DNA of 64,000 nt from the NCBI RefSeq assembly GCF_000005505.3, contig NC_016131.3, positions 60,683,355-60,747,354 of the forward strand, read 5' to 3'. Positions 12,201-23,057 of this stretch are shown here, in pieces; within the stretch, counting starts at the first letter, position 1, and every line of letters starts with the position of its first letter. The position numbers and the translations under genes were made by a program. Origin of the DNA: Brachypodium distachyon (taxonomy: Eukaryota > Streptophyta > Magnoliopsida > Poales > Poaceae). A model generated the notes under the pieces. The model did not search any database, was not told the origin of the DNA, and saw nothing but the letters and a program-made list of their open reading frames with translations.

Positions 12201-12481
12201 TTTACTTCTGTTCAATATAACATATATATTACTTGTGTTCCATGTGTACAGAGCAATAGAAGCTATCATGAAGTATCAGGAGAAGGGTCTTCATCACAGC
12301 ATAGTGCACCTGCTGATGCACCAGCTCAATCTGCTGCACCGGCCAGAAGGGGAAGAAAACCAGCTGCTGCCAGCAGGTTCAAACCTCCAAGACAAGCTCC
12401 TGCTACATCAAAACCACCTGCTGCTGCACCTGCTCCATCTGCTCCACCTACTGGACAAACTGCAGCTGGTCCTTCTTCTTG
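9225..12481 (+). pseudogene. MuDR/MULE transposase, decayed
   Basis: Transposase signatures occur in order: an N-terminal region (9225-9583, YYQQTKGIG), an acidic linker, the MuDR DNA-binding region (KALKNYHIKH … VMVTCKSDGPC at ~10240-10340), the DDE core with candidate Asp in GVDGCF (~10895) and MSDRQK (~11092), a CLRHIYANF block, candidate Glu in NNLSEVFNN (~11530), half a SWIM finger (CGCRKWDLT, ~11805) and a CX2CX4HX4C zinc knuckle (~12073-12114). A proline/alanine-rich tail exon runs 12251-12481. Introns are likely at ~10800-10892, 11109-11248 and 12163-12250. Lesions: a frameshift near 9540, an in-frame TAG at 10195-10197, a frameshift near 11600 (…IDG then TAA), loss of the second half of the SWIM motif, and further frame changes near 11830-11910. 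A possible first exon at 8842-8888 does not join in phase. It should not yield a working enzyme. Confidence 0.88.
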
Positions 12482-13118
12482 AGAACCACAGCTGGAACTT
12501 TACCACCTAGGTATGCAGAGGGGCAGAGCTCAGGCCAAAAGAGAAAGAAGCGGGGGGGTGGGGGGGAAGCAAGATGATGATGATGCAGTACTTCACATGT
12601 TCCAGGGGTGCTAATGCTGACTGAATTGGTTATGAATTTGATGTTGTGAACAGTGAGCTTAAGAGTACTTGTAATCTTTTGTGAACTGTAACCTTTTGTG
12701 AACTGTGATGTTGTGAGCTATGAGGTTAAGAGTAGTTGTAATATTTTGTGAATTGTGATGTTGCGAACTGGGATGTTGTGAACTGTCGGCTTATATGTAC
12801 TTGTCAGCTCTATCTTAAGAGTGATTCTCAGCTCTATCATGTTAACATTTGCCCAGCTCTATCTTATTGCAACAACAAAATTCAGCAAAATACAGCAAAC
12901 ACATCACCCAACTCTTTGTTGCTACAAACAACAGCTCAACAGAACATAATTGAATTCAGATACAACACAATTCAGAGAAAGTCTGCTTTGTCTGTGCAAA
13001 CACAGCAGAATTCAGATATATATTCAGATACACAACACTACATCTGGGATTAAAGAACACACAACACTACAGCTATGATAGAACTACCCACTGCAACTGA
13101 CTTCAATTGATCCATTTT

Positions 13119-13547
13119 TCATTCTAATTCCTCAATCACTTGATCTTGGGCGGCCAATTCAAACTCCAACTTCAACCTACTCTCATCCAGCTTCTTGTTC
13201 TGCTCCTTCTCTTCAAACAACTGAGCTTTCAGCTTGCCTATCTCCTCTGCATACAGCTCCAATTGCACAGCAGACGACACAACACCATCACACACATCAT
13301 CCTCATTGCCCAAATCAAAATCACCAGCCAAATATCTTAGGTATTTAGGATCTTCAAATGCACGGTTGTACTGCATACCCAATGGGAAAGAGTAAAAGCC
13401 CAGCAAATTAAACAGCAAAAAAGTCAAATTTCACCGAAAATTGAAGAGGCTAACCCTGTCCTGCTGACTGGAGGTGCTGGAGGCGGAATCATTGAGCCAG
13501 GACATCATGGATGCTCCACCATCGTCAGTGAATCCGCTGCGGCCCAT
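13119..13547 (-). CDS. Small coiled-coil protein carried by the MULE
   Basis: Two exons join in phase: 13547-13455 (31 codons, donor CAGG|GTTAGC) and 13370-13119 (acceptor GGTATGCAG, 83 codons plus stop), giving 114 residues. The N-terminus is small and Ser/Gly/Asp-rich (MSWLNDSASSTSS). The middle is acidic. Residues ~65-114 are heptad-like and rich in Glu, Leu and Lys (YAEEIGKLKAQLFEEKEQ), predicting a coiled coil. There is no zinc finger, nuclease or DNA-binding motif. It lies inside the TIRs, convergent with the transposase, as mudrB does in maize MuDR, but I see no similarity to mudrB. It may be an element-encoded accessory factor or a captured host gene fragment. No disabling change is seen. 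Confidence 0.55.
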
Positions 13548-13718
13548 CGCGACGAGCTGACGTTGGAACTCACAAGGCGGAGGAACTAGGGTTTGGGGGC
13601 ATCGCCAGCTAGACCTATTCCAGCGCGCCGAAGCTTACCATCTACCCGAATCGGGGCCAAATCGACGAGGCAGAGGAACTAGGGTTCGGGGAGGCGCACG
13701 AACTGGGTGGGGAATTTT

Positions 13719-13964
13719 GCGGGTGGGGAGAGACGCGGCTGGGGGTTAATCGCACCGAAACGGGTCGGGTCGGGCCGGACCCAGTTTTTTTTTTCCGACG
13801 GGTGGGCCCCAGTTGCCAGGAATCCCGTCAAATTCACTAATCCGCGTGTTTCGGGTAAACTGTTACACTTTGCCCCAATGGTTGTGGCGCAGCGGACAAA
13901 TTAGCAACAACTGTGGTTTTGTGAGACAAGTGGCTAGAGAACTGTGGTTCTATGTAATTTACTC
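13719..13964 (-). repeat. MULE right terminal inverted repeat
   Basis: 246 bp, inverted partner of 8517-8760. Confidence 0.9.
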
Positions 13965-13973
13965 AATATAAAA
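13965..13973 (+). repeat. MULE target-site duplication, right copy
   Basis: AATATAAAA, identical to 8508-8516, directly outside the right TIR. Confidence 0.9.
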
Positions 13974-14879
13974 GGATCTGATTAAAATTATAACCATCTC
14001 AAATGTATATTTGAATCAAGTTGTTTGAAAATATATATATACATTGGAAAAGAGGGTATTATACCCCGGCAAAATGGTTGCAAGAACAAAAAAATATATA
14101 AAAATGGAATATAGTGGGTGTGATTTGAGAAATCTGCTAGCGAGGAGAAGATTTGCTTTTTTTTTTCAAAAAATGGAGAAGATTTTGAATTTAGCATTTT
14201 TCGAGGGTTTAATTAGAGAGTCTGATGTAGTTTCTCTGAGCTTCCGATCTTTGGAGCATCGGTGTGAGCTTCGACCCAATATGTTTCTCTCGACGAATGC
14301 CCGGAGTTTGCATCTGAAGTTGTTGCTAACGAGTCTAGCAGTTTTGTTAGGTCACAGTTTCAGTGGAATCGATCTGGTTTGTATTAGAAAAGGAAAAAGA
14401 AAAGGAGAGAGAAGAAAGCAACATGGACCACTTGGTTAAACTGAACAGCACCAAAATGATTCGCAGCCATCCTCTGTTTCGGGCTCCATTTGTACTCGGA
14501 TGCATCAAGTTGGAAGTCAGGAAATGCCCAGGAGCTGTGATGAACGTGCAAAGAAAACAAGAAGCCATCTTGACCATTTAGGCATTTACTCGATCATCAA
14601 CGAGGAATCACTATATATTACAGTCCCACTGAGAGCCTACATTGCATTGATCTTAATTAATCTACCTACTGTTCGAACACCAAGTAAAGACCGGGGCACC
14701 GATCTTCTCGAGTCTCCTTAATTAAATTTCCCCCCTCTTTTCTGATCACAAGTTCCTCTCTACAGAAAACAGACCAAGAAGGGATGAACATGAACGCCTC
14801 GATTAATTCCAGAGCCCAGCAGCTTTGCCCTCTAAGCTTGAAGTGCATCAGAGAGAAGTGCATCTGCCTGGCCCGGGCC
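13974..14879. other. Intergenic, nothing recognised
   Basis: AT-rich near the MULE, then mixed sequence. Short open frames show no domain. The part near 14700-14879 may be the 3' UTR of the CLE gene. Confidence 0.4.
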
Positions 14880-15164
14880 TCAGCTCCTGTTGTGTATCGG
14901 GTCCGAGCCACGCCGGACTCTCCACTTGCTCATCTGCGCAGCGGCGGCGTCCAAGGTCGCAGCGGCGAACCGCTTCGTCGTCGTGTCAATGCCAGCGCTG
15001 AGGCGGCCCGCGGCAGGGGCCGGAGCCGGCCCCGGCGCCATGAGAAGCTCCGTTCTCCTCACGCCAAGCACCGGTGCGGGGCGCACTAGCATGAGACAAA
15101 GCAAGCAAGAGACGGCGAGCAGCCTCGTCCTGCTGCTGCTGCTGCTGCTTGTGTGCCGTGCCAT
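14880..15164 (-). CDS. CLE45-type signalling peptide precursor
   Basis: Single-exon 94-residue prepropeptide. The ATG at 15164 has a good context (ACCATGG). A Ser-rich start leads into a hydrophobic signal peptide (LLAVSCLLCLMLV, ~15-27), then a variable Ala/Pro-rich region, ending in the CLE box WRVRRGSDPIHN (residues 81-92) followed by RS. The box differs from the CLE45 dodecapeptide, as I recall it, only in its first residue. In the family the box is cut out, may be hydroxylated, and is sensed at the cell surface by LRR receptor kinases; CLE45 acts through BAM3 to restrain phloem formation in roots. Position 1 is Trp instead of the usual Arg or Lys. The preceding residue is Lys, so processing may be shifted. 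Confidence 0.88.
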   Translation of the reverse strand: MARHTSSSSSSRTRLLAVSCLLCLMLVRPAPVLGVRRTELLMAPGPAPAPAAGRLSAGIDTTTKRFAAATLDAAAAQMSKWRVRRGSDPIHNRS

Positions 15165-18100
15165 GGTCTCTGCTTCTGCTTCTGCTGCTGCTGCTCAGGT
15201 GGAGACATAAATATTTGCTGCTCTAATTCTTGGCAGTACAAGGATCAATCATAGCGATGGCTTGTGTCTAGATATAGTGCCAATGGCTGGCTAGCCCAGT
15301 CAGGAGCGGGGGCAGGAGAAGAGGCCACTATCAGGTCCAAAAGCACAAAGGGACAAGGGGGAAGCCGCTAGCCAGCAAGCCACGCAACATAGCATGCCGG
15401 CCTAACCAAATTAAGGCTGCCATGGAAGGTTCTTCTAAGCCCTGACAGCTGATGCAGAGTGTAGATTTTGGCAAAGTCATTGGAGAGGCTAGATAGAGAG
15501 AGATCTCTCCTAAAGTGCCCGCGTGTAGGGTATTGGAGGAGCAGCAACAGCAACAAGCCAAGAACCAAACCCCTTTGCTTTGCTTTAGCAACTTCCTTGT
15601 TTCCTTTTTTTTACTACTGGCATGTTTCTTACGGTGTTACCTTCTTCTAGCTACACTAGTAAAAACCAACACTAAAGCAGCTATATCCCATAGTGGTGAA
15701 ACAACAAGTGAGGGCAGTGTTGGTCTCTGTGCTTTTTGAGTGCTTTTTTTTTTGCTTGCTTGCTGTTGGTGTTAGAAACACCCTTTTCACTTTGAATCTT
15801 CCAAGGGCATCAAAGGTGAACTGAGCATTCAAAACTTAAAAGGAACCTACTACTGCACTGCACCAAGTTTCGATATGGAGTAGCATCTTTGCTCACAATT
15901 CTCTATGTACGTAGGCCCCTAAACATCTGATCCAATGCTTTGGTTTACCTGTTCTGCTGTAGAAAAAATGTAAAGAGTGGCACGTCGACAGCGAGGATTT
16001 CTCCAAGATGTTTGTTTTTGGATTGATCATGGTCAAAGTAGAGCATTTTATTGGTGGCAAAGTGAAAATGTTGTTTAAAGGGAAGGCAAACCATCTTAAC
16101 AACTGGCTGCAAATGTTGATTATGTTACAGTGCTTACAGCAATTTTGAGCATTTGGATGCAGAAAACCAGAAGAAGAATCATAGTAAAGAGATGTAAGAT
16201 TATGCTGAGATTACTACTTCCTAAGTGGGCAAGGGAGCCCACAAGATCTTCCTTGCTGCAAAAGAAAAGTGAGGTGGATTAAAGGTGAGTGCAGGAATTA
16301 TCATCATTTGGTCTTTCCTTTGGAGAGATTCTTAAAGTGTGCATTCAAGTATTTTATTTCTAAAGCAAATAAGATGGCTTCATTTAGCTGTTATCAAAGT
16401 GGCCATTAACTAGCAACGGAAGGCTTTCACTTAGGATGGCAATCTAAAAAATATGACCCTGTGAGGAAAAAGAGTAATCATGCCCAAACAAAAATTAGGT
16501 CTAGAAATACTAGATCAGAAAAGGCATCACACAAATAACAAATTCAAATTTACCTGTCTGCTAAGCAATGTATGCAATATATATATGAGGAACCAATGCC
16601 GGAAAGCTCTACCGTCTTAGAGCACATAACATTTGCCCTTATCGGAGAAATGATGATGCACTGATCGAAAGCAGCAGCAGCATTCAAATCAAACAGCACG
16701 GTTATTTCTTCCATTGAAAAGTTCAATGGTTAGTAAAGAGAGCAAGTACATGTTCTTTTATTTTTATTTCGAAATAAAGACAGAAAGTACATAACAAACC
16801 TACTTTTACCATAAATCGCTTGAGATCTCATCTCATACTAGTTCCATATCCCTTTTTGTAGCATCAACTGTTATGAGTTAGCTAGGGAGATAATAAAATC
16901 TGAAACAAGCAACTTCGAAAAGAAAGTCTGAAACAAGCAATGTATGAACTGTTTCTGCATTTGTCAAGTACAGTAATCTAGTAGTACTCCATATCCAACT
17001 AAGTGCGCAGAACAGAACTAAGTTAACTGCATATGGTTTGTAGTGACCACACAGAAGTACTGTTCAGAAAGTACTAAATAGTAGATTTTTTTTGTGAATC
17101 CATGATCACTGCAAAGTGGTACTACTTAATTATACCAACGATAAAGCAATTTCTGTCCTATCCATTGATGAAGTTCATTTCTCGTCAGCCAGCTTGGTAG
17201 CCATGGAACTCCAAACGGTACCAACGGTAAAGGTAAATTCAACAAAAATGAAAGGTAAAGGCGAAACTATTCAGTTGGTGTTGCCAAAAGCGACGGAATC
17301 TGGACATCTGGTCAGCAGCATTCGGGCCTCATTTCCATGAGGATCATTTCGTGGAGTTGTGTACTTGTGTGCCGTGGAGCCCCAGTGGGAAGTGCCATGC
17401 GCTCGGAATTCAGAAACAGATTTCGTCAAAAACAAAAACAAAAACAAAAACAAAATCAGAACAGACACTTTTCTGGGATTGGCTCCAATCTGGATCAGAA
17501 CTGACCATCACGACACAAGATGCATGACAAGAATTTATGAAGTTTCCCCCGGTGATAAAGAATTTTCCAGTCTATTACCGCCCTGACGTATCATGTGCAT
17601 CAGATGAGGGTCACGCGTAGACGTCAGCGCAGCATTTGGAGATCGATCCTCAGCTAGGCAGGCCGATGGGCAGATTGTCACGTCGAGTGGAGAGCGCCCA
17701 ATTTAAATCTCCCGTCTACTTGCAACATTCATATATGCAGGTAGCCGCTTTGTCAGTCGTCGATGGATCAATCTGGTCCTCCCTTGCGACGTGGACGCTC
17801 ATTCATCTGCCGCTTCTCATCTCATCTCATCCCAGGCCCGCTCGTTTCTCCTCGTGCGTTCGGGTTCAGCGTGGCGGCCGGCCATCTCCGTCAGGCGGCG
17901 AAATACGGACGGCTCGAAAAAAATTCTGTCTTGAATGACCGGCCAGGCCGTCGGCGCACGTATAACCACACCGTGCGGTGCCGACCGACGCGACGCGACG
18001 AGCCGAGGAAACGGAAGCTGGGAAAACAACTTGGCAAAGGGAAATTACGTGAAGAGAAGGGATTAATCGTGGAGTTGTCCTCGTTTGGACGAGCTATCAT

Positions 18101-18993
18101 GATCGATCAGTCAGTCAGTCGGCACCATCGCAAGACGCAAGCAACCGTCACCAGCCGGCCCGGTGCCCCGGTACATCAATTCATTAATTACTCTTCTTCC
18201 AACCGTGCTAACATAACATACTCCTCCTATATACAGAGGCATCAGCCGTGAATGCACGGTCGCCTGATCGCAATCAAGGCACAAAAGCTTACGGTTTCCC
18301 TAGCGATTAATGGAAGGAAGCTTTAATTTGCGCCTCTTATTAATTCATTCATTGCCAGCCGGTATGGGACAAGGACGAGTAACAAATTAGTCCTAGAGCT
18401 GAGCTGCGATAGATTGCCAACGGAATGTACCGTCCTCGCCTCGATCGATCGCCTTAACCAAGGAATCTGTGTTCGTTTTCTAGTGTCCTCTGCATGGCAA
18501 AACCGTACAGCACATGGTAAATAGGCGAAGCAACCCATATGTATACTACGAGTACGCCGATCGTATTCGCCTGGTCTCATTGACAAGAAACAGACCGGTT
18601 CTTCTCCTCAGGACATATCATGGCTAGTGCCTGCGCACAATCCAATTGGATCAGCACAACGCCACATCGTGGATAGCTAGAGCGATCCCGCCATGCAAGT
18701 AGCAAGTTCTGCCTCCAGCGGATTCTAGGAACCATTTTGTAGTCAACATTACGTTGGGCCAAAGTTAGGACTGTTGTTAGATGTACATCTTCATATTGCA
18801 TTTGTTTGGTATTACATGTTTTGGTATTTTTATCTAAAAGATCAGTCAAAATTGACTTAGAACAACCCCAAATGTATACACATGCTCATATACATTTATA
18901 AACAGGGGGAGTATTTAACTTTCAACAAAGGCTTTGGCCCTTCGACAAGCACACCCTTAGAAAGGCTATTTTTTAAAATAATATGAATTATTT
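15165..18993. other. Long intergenic region
   Basis: 3.8 kb without a convincing gene. It holds a (CAAAAA)n microsatellite at 17427-17456 and a weak MITE-like end near 18905-18915 (AGGGGGAGTAT). 17636-18260 is GC-richer with several open frames on both strands but no domain, and could be a promoter or an unannotated UTR. Confidence 0.4.
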
Positions 18994-20085
18994 AATCATT
19001 ATTGAAAATAATACGCGTTTTAAAAAAATTCAAAAATAATACACTCTCGATCTGGGCCAGGCCAATTAGTTCCAGTCGGTCTAGCCCAAGCCGATTAGGC
19101 CCACTCGGCCTCGCCTAGGCCGATTGGAGGCCAGCCTGTGGCCCTTGTTGGCATTGCCCAGGCCGATTAGGCCCTAGTCGGCTTTGGCCAGGCCGACTGG
19201 GTGCTCGTCTTCCTCTTCAGACGCATGTACAAGAACAGAAGCTTGAACTCGCCGTTGATCTCCCTTCGATTCCCCTGGTCTCCACTCATTCTCTTTGCAT
19301 TAACACATGAGAATGAATCCCCACTATTCCACGAACTGGTTCAGGCAATAGGTCTTCCGTCGCGGGCAGGGCTCCGGGGGCGGCTTCGGCATGACGTTGG
19401 GGACAGCACGGCCAACGGCGACGGTTGTTCGCGAAACCTTGTCAAAAAGGGTGAACGGGTTAGAGGAGTCTCCCGGTGAAAGGAATTGAGGAACAAATCT
19501 TCGGAGCGAGCTCCCCTTCAACAATGGAGGAGACGGACGGCAGAGGAAAGCGGTCGTGACACAAGATGTAGAGAGCTCGAGGGGATAACCTCTCAATAGG
19601 ATAATGAGGGAGGAAGGGCAGAGGCACACGGTGACGCGCTAGAAATCGCCTTTTATAGGCAGAGGAGGGAGATCGGGAGACGGATGCCGACGGACGGCAT
19701 TCGGTGCGTGTCAATGGAAGTGGCCTTAAAACAGGAGACCTATTTCCTGAACCGGTTCGTGGAATAGTGGGGATTAATTTTCATGTGTTAATGCCAAGTG
19801 GAGATCCGAGGAATCAACCGGCGAGCAGTTGCGTTCAAGCTCTGTTCCTGTACGTGCGCCAGTGGAGGAAGACTAGCACCCAGTCGGCCTGGCCGAAGCC
19901 GACTAGGGCCTAATCGGCCTTAGGGACGCCAACAAGGCGTGGAGGGGCCGGTACGCCGGCCTGGCCGAGGCCGAGTAGGCCTAATCAGCGTGGGCCAGGC
20001 CGACTGGAGCTAATCGGCCTAGCTCAGGGCGAGGGTGTATTATTTTTTAAATTTTTTTAAACACGTATTATTTTTAATAATGATT
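18994..20085. mobile_element. Fold-back (long-TIR) element, ~1.1 kb
   Basis: Two arms of about 360 bp are inverted copies: ~18994-19352 and ~19728-20085, perhaps 80-90% alike by eye. The outer ends read AATCATTATTGAAAATAATA and its inverse. The arms are built from repeated GGCCGATTAGGCCC and AGTCGGCCTGGCC modules, then a unique block shared as GAATAGTGGGGATTAATTTTC. The ~375-bp spacer holds a TATA-like box on the - strand (see 19648-19662). There is no transposase. It could be a non-autonomous MULE or Foldback-type element; I cannot read a clear target duplication. Confidence 0.7.
19648..19662 (-). promoter_or_regulatory. TATA-like box in the fold-back spacer
   Basis: The - strand reads GCCTATAAAAGGCG, a strong TATA match within an otherwise GC-rich spacer. 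Transcription from here would run leftward through the spacer and the left arm. Inferred only from sequence. Confidence 0.4.
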
Positions 20086-20745
20086 TTTTTTTTGAAAATG
20101 AGGGAATACCCCGGCCTCTGCATCAATCGATGCACACAGGCATAATATTATTAAGTCAAGTATCGTAACAACATCCACAAGTACATCTCAAGAGTGCTCA
20201 AAAGAAAAACATAAAGGCTGAAAAGATCATCCATTATCCAGCCTACGCTCGGCGCGCCACCCAAACTGGCTGTAGAAAGCCCGTGCTACCGTCTCCATAC
20301 GGCTGCACCCAAAATCCATAAAATCCCTGGCCTCCGTCGGAAGCAGTGGAGACCAAGTACGGAGCCAGTACGCCGACCGACATATCACCTGCAAAAAATT
20401 GGAAACTTTCTTTCTGTTAAAAACAAGGTCATTCCAACAATTTCAACTAGACCAACAAATCGCACAAGACCCAACAAGAATGAGCGATTTGAGAGATTTC
20501 TCCATCCCAAGGAGCCAACGACCAAACATATTGAAGATGCAAGTTGGTGGTGGTAGATTAAAAGTCACAAAGACAACTCTCCACACCAAGCGCGCCATAG
20601 GACAATCGAAAAAAAAGTGATGAATAGTTTCGTCTTGATAAAAAAAAACACATTTTTTGCAACCATGCCAATTTCTTTTAGTCAAGTTATCCTTAGAAAG
20701 AAACATATCGTATTATTTAAAAAAAATAGCCTTAGAAAGAGGGAT
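20086..20745 (-). pseudogene. L1-type LINE 3' end with zf-RVT domain
   Basis: The - strand reads DNLTKRNWHGCKKCVFFYQDETIHHFFFDCP, the zinc-binding reverse-transcriptase tail (zf-RVT) of grass L1 LINEs, then ARLVWRVVF and, after one frame change near 20443, a C-terminus ending RRLDNG with a stop near 20227. The 3' end is an A-run (T-run on +) at 20085-20094. The main reverse-transcriptase domain is absent, so the copy is 5'-truncated; its 5' limit is unclear (20715-20890). It abuts the fold-back element. Confidence 0.8.
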
Positions 20746-21583
20746 ATAGAGACCACATCCATCATCACGATCATGTAAGTCGCGTGATGAATTAAGACGA
20801 ATAATCATGGCTTTAATCCGTATCCACGTGTCCTTCACGGATGACGAAACGCAAGAACTTGGATTACGACAAACGATGATCTGTCAACCTGATTAAGTGA
20901 TTAGTGGCATCATTGTCACAAAGACAACTCGGAAATCCATTTTAGTATTTCCCTTTCTTTTATATTTGGACGGGTTCAATTCAGGAGAGTGGTGGTCCAA
21001 TCTATCCGCGTAGGATTAGGATCGATCTAACTACGGGCTGGAATTTCCAGAATCAAAAGTCGCTGTCTTCCAAGTTTTCAAAAATTTATGTTACGAGTAG
21101 TAGTAAACTATCGCCTGATAAAGCCTAGAAATCGACAGTCCGTTTAAGAAATGGTCATTGTACCGACAGTTGCTAAATCAATGAACATTTTAATTTACAC
21201 GTTTCCATGGTTTTACAAATACTACTCTCCATTTTACAATACAACGCATATAAATTTGTGCACTTAGACTAAAACAGTTCTCGTTTATAGTGCATGACAA
21301 TTCATATTGGGTTAATAATAAATGGATGTGAGTAGTTATTGGCCGGGTGCAGGTACCAGGAAAAAAAATGAGAGGTATTGTCGAACAAGTGAGAAAAATC
21401 TATACGCGTTGTACTGTAGAATGATGGGGAGAGTACTAAGTTTGCACATGCATGCAGAATTGCAGATAGAGCTCATTAATTCGTCTCGCCGTTTTTATAC
21501 GGCTCAAAAGCAGTAGTGTGGCACTGCTACTAAAAATCTAGATTTAAAAATCGTACGAATTCCGGAGGGGCCGGCCACATGCA
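20746..21583. other. Intergenic, nothing recognised
   Basis: May include further LINE-derived sequence up to ~20890. The last part is the 3' flank of the MYB gene. No gene or RNA is seen. Confidence 0.4.
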
Positions 21584-22486
21584 TCAAGGTAGCAGCTGGC
21601 CGCCGGACTGCTCCTGTTCGGGCGGCTGCTGGCGATCGGTGCCGTCGTCCAACAGCAGCCACGACTCGATAGCCGACAGCGCAGCCGGATCCTCCACCCC
21701 CGCCGCCGCGGCTCCAGTGCTCTCGCGCCCGAGCAGAGACGACCAGAGCGTGCCGTTGGACGCGGTGGAGCCTCCGGAGCACTCGGTGACTTCCGACGAC
21801 GCGCTGTCGGCCGCCACCGCCCAATCGTCGAGCATCCTGGAGACGTTCTGGGCGCTGAGCGCGTAAGCCGCCGGGCCCGGGGTGGCACTAGTGGAGGCGG
21901 TGTCGAGGGAGAGGGCCTCGCGAAGGGCTTGCCTGGCGAGGTGGATGTCCGTCTGCAGCCTCCTCTCCCACTGCCCCTTGTTGTTGTTCTGATCCTTGTG
22001 CGTCGTCGGTGCCGGCGCCGGGGTGGCCGTGCTGGTGCGGTGGAGAAGCTTCTTCTTGAGGTGGGTGTTCCAGTAGTTCTTGATGTCGTTGTCGGTCCTG
22101 TCGGGGAGGTAGGAGGCGATGGCGGCCCAGCGGTTGCCCAGCAGCGCCTGCAGCTGGACGATGTGCTTCTCCTCCTGCTCCGAGAAGTTGCCCCGCCTGA
22201 TCCCCGGCCGAAGGTAGTTGGTCCACCGCAGACGGCAGCTCTTGCTGCAACGCATCAGCCCTGCAGTTGTCATCAATATATGTATGTCAAGCAACACAGC
22301 TTACCACTAGAATTTACTTGATCGCGCGCGCCCTGGGGCTAATTGGCACATACCTGTGTTGGGCGGGACGGCGCGCCAGTTGCCGGGGCCGTGGTCCTGC
22401 ACGTAGGAGACGAGGATGATGTCCTCCTCCGGCGTCCATGGCCCCTTCTTCACGCCATCCTTGTCGCAGCACGGCGGCCGCCCCAT
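21584..22486 (-). CDS. R2R3-MYB transcription factor, subgroup 1 (MYB30/60/94/96 type)
   Basis: Two exons: 22486-22354 and 22260-21584, joined in phase with a GTATGTG donor and CTGCAG acceptor, giving 269 residues. It begins [18 protein letters not shown]2 (~14-61) ends [15 protein letters not shown], and R3 (~67-112) has the [19 protein letters not shown] … [15 protein letters not shown] signature. The motif [24 protein letters not shown] after R3 is typical of the MYB60/94/96 clade. These regulators control cuticular wax synthesis, drought response and stomatal opening; which role applies cannot be told from sequence. The acidic C-terminus ([11 protein letters not shown]) is a likely activation region. 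The second intron common in R2R3-MYBs is absent. No lesion is seen. Confidence 0.95.
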
Positions 22487-22632
22487 GATTCTCTTACGCC
22501 TACTAGCAGGGAGTGTTGTTGATTCGCAGCGCTGCGCCTGCGTTGCCTTGTGAGTTTGGACTTTGGAGTAAGTTGTTGGTGATGGACTGATGATATGCCT
22601 CGCGAGCTATGGTCCAAAGGGCTGGTGAGGCG

Positions 22633-22640
22633 TATTTATA
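22633..22640 (-). promoter_or_regulatory. TATA box of the MYB gene
   Basis: The - strand reads TATAAATA, about 147 bp before the ATG at 22486, a plausible core promoter position. Confidence 0.6.
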
Positions 22641-23057
22641 CACACGGCGACTGAGTTTAGTGTGCGCGCGCGTGTATATGCATACTTCTTCTTTAATCTC
22701 TGGGGCATGTATATATAGCTTACCGCTGACTCGGAGAGTACTATTTATGAGAGACCTTTGAGTCTACAGTGAGTACTGAGTACCCTAGTCCCTAAACAAA
22801 CTCGAGGATAAATTGACTCAAGGGCCTCAAGGCTAATGGCATAGGAAAAAAAATCCAACAGCTTGGAAAAAAATAATATCACTACTTGGGCTGAACGTAA
22901 GAATCATGTTTTTGGTCTGGTGTACCCGGAACAAACAGTGAAATCGATCAAAATATCAAAAAACAAATGCATGCATGTTTTTGTGTTTAACACGCCTGTC
23001 AAGGAGAGAAATTATGTGTCATGAACCACAAAGAAATTCGTTACTCTTAAAATGATA

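Larger units (their letters stand above)
8517..13964. mobile_element. Mutator-like element (MULE) with long TIRs
   Basis: Long terminal inverted repeats at 8517-8760 and 13719-13964 match with roughly a dozen mismatches by eye; both start GAGTAAATTACA. The element is bordered by a perfect 9-bp target duplication AATATAAAA at 8508-8516 and 13965-13973, the size expected for the Mutator superfamily. It is 5448 bp and carries a rightward MuDR-type transposase (9225-12481) and a leftward small coiled-coil gene (13119-13547). The perfect duplication and ~95% similar TIRs suggest a moderately young insertion, although the transposase is broken. Confidence 0.93.

Noticed and set aside
19201..19913. 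Several 70-100-codon frames around 19.2-19.9 kb
   Set aside because: They lie in the arms and spacer of the fold-back element and mirror each other between strands.
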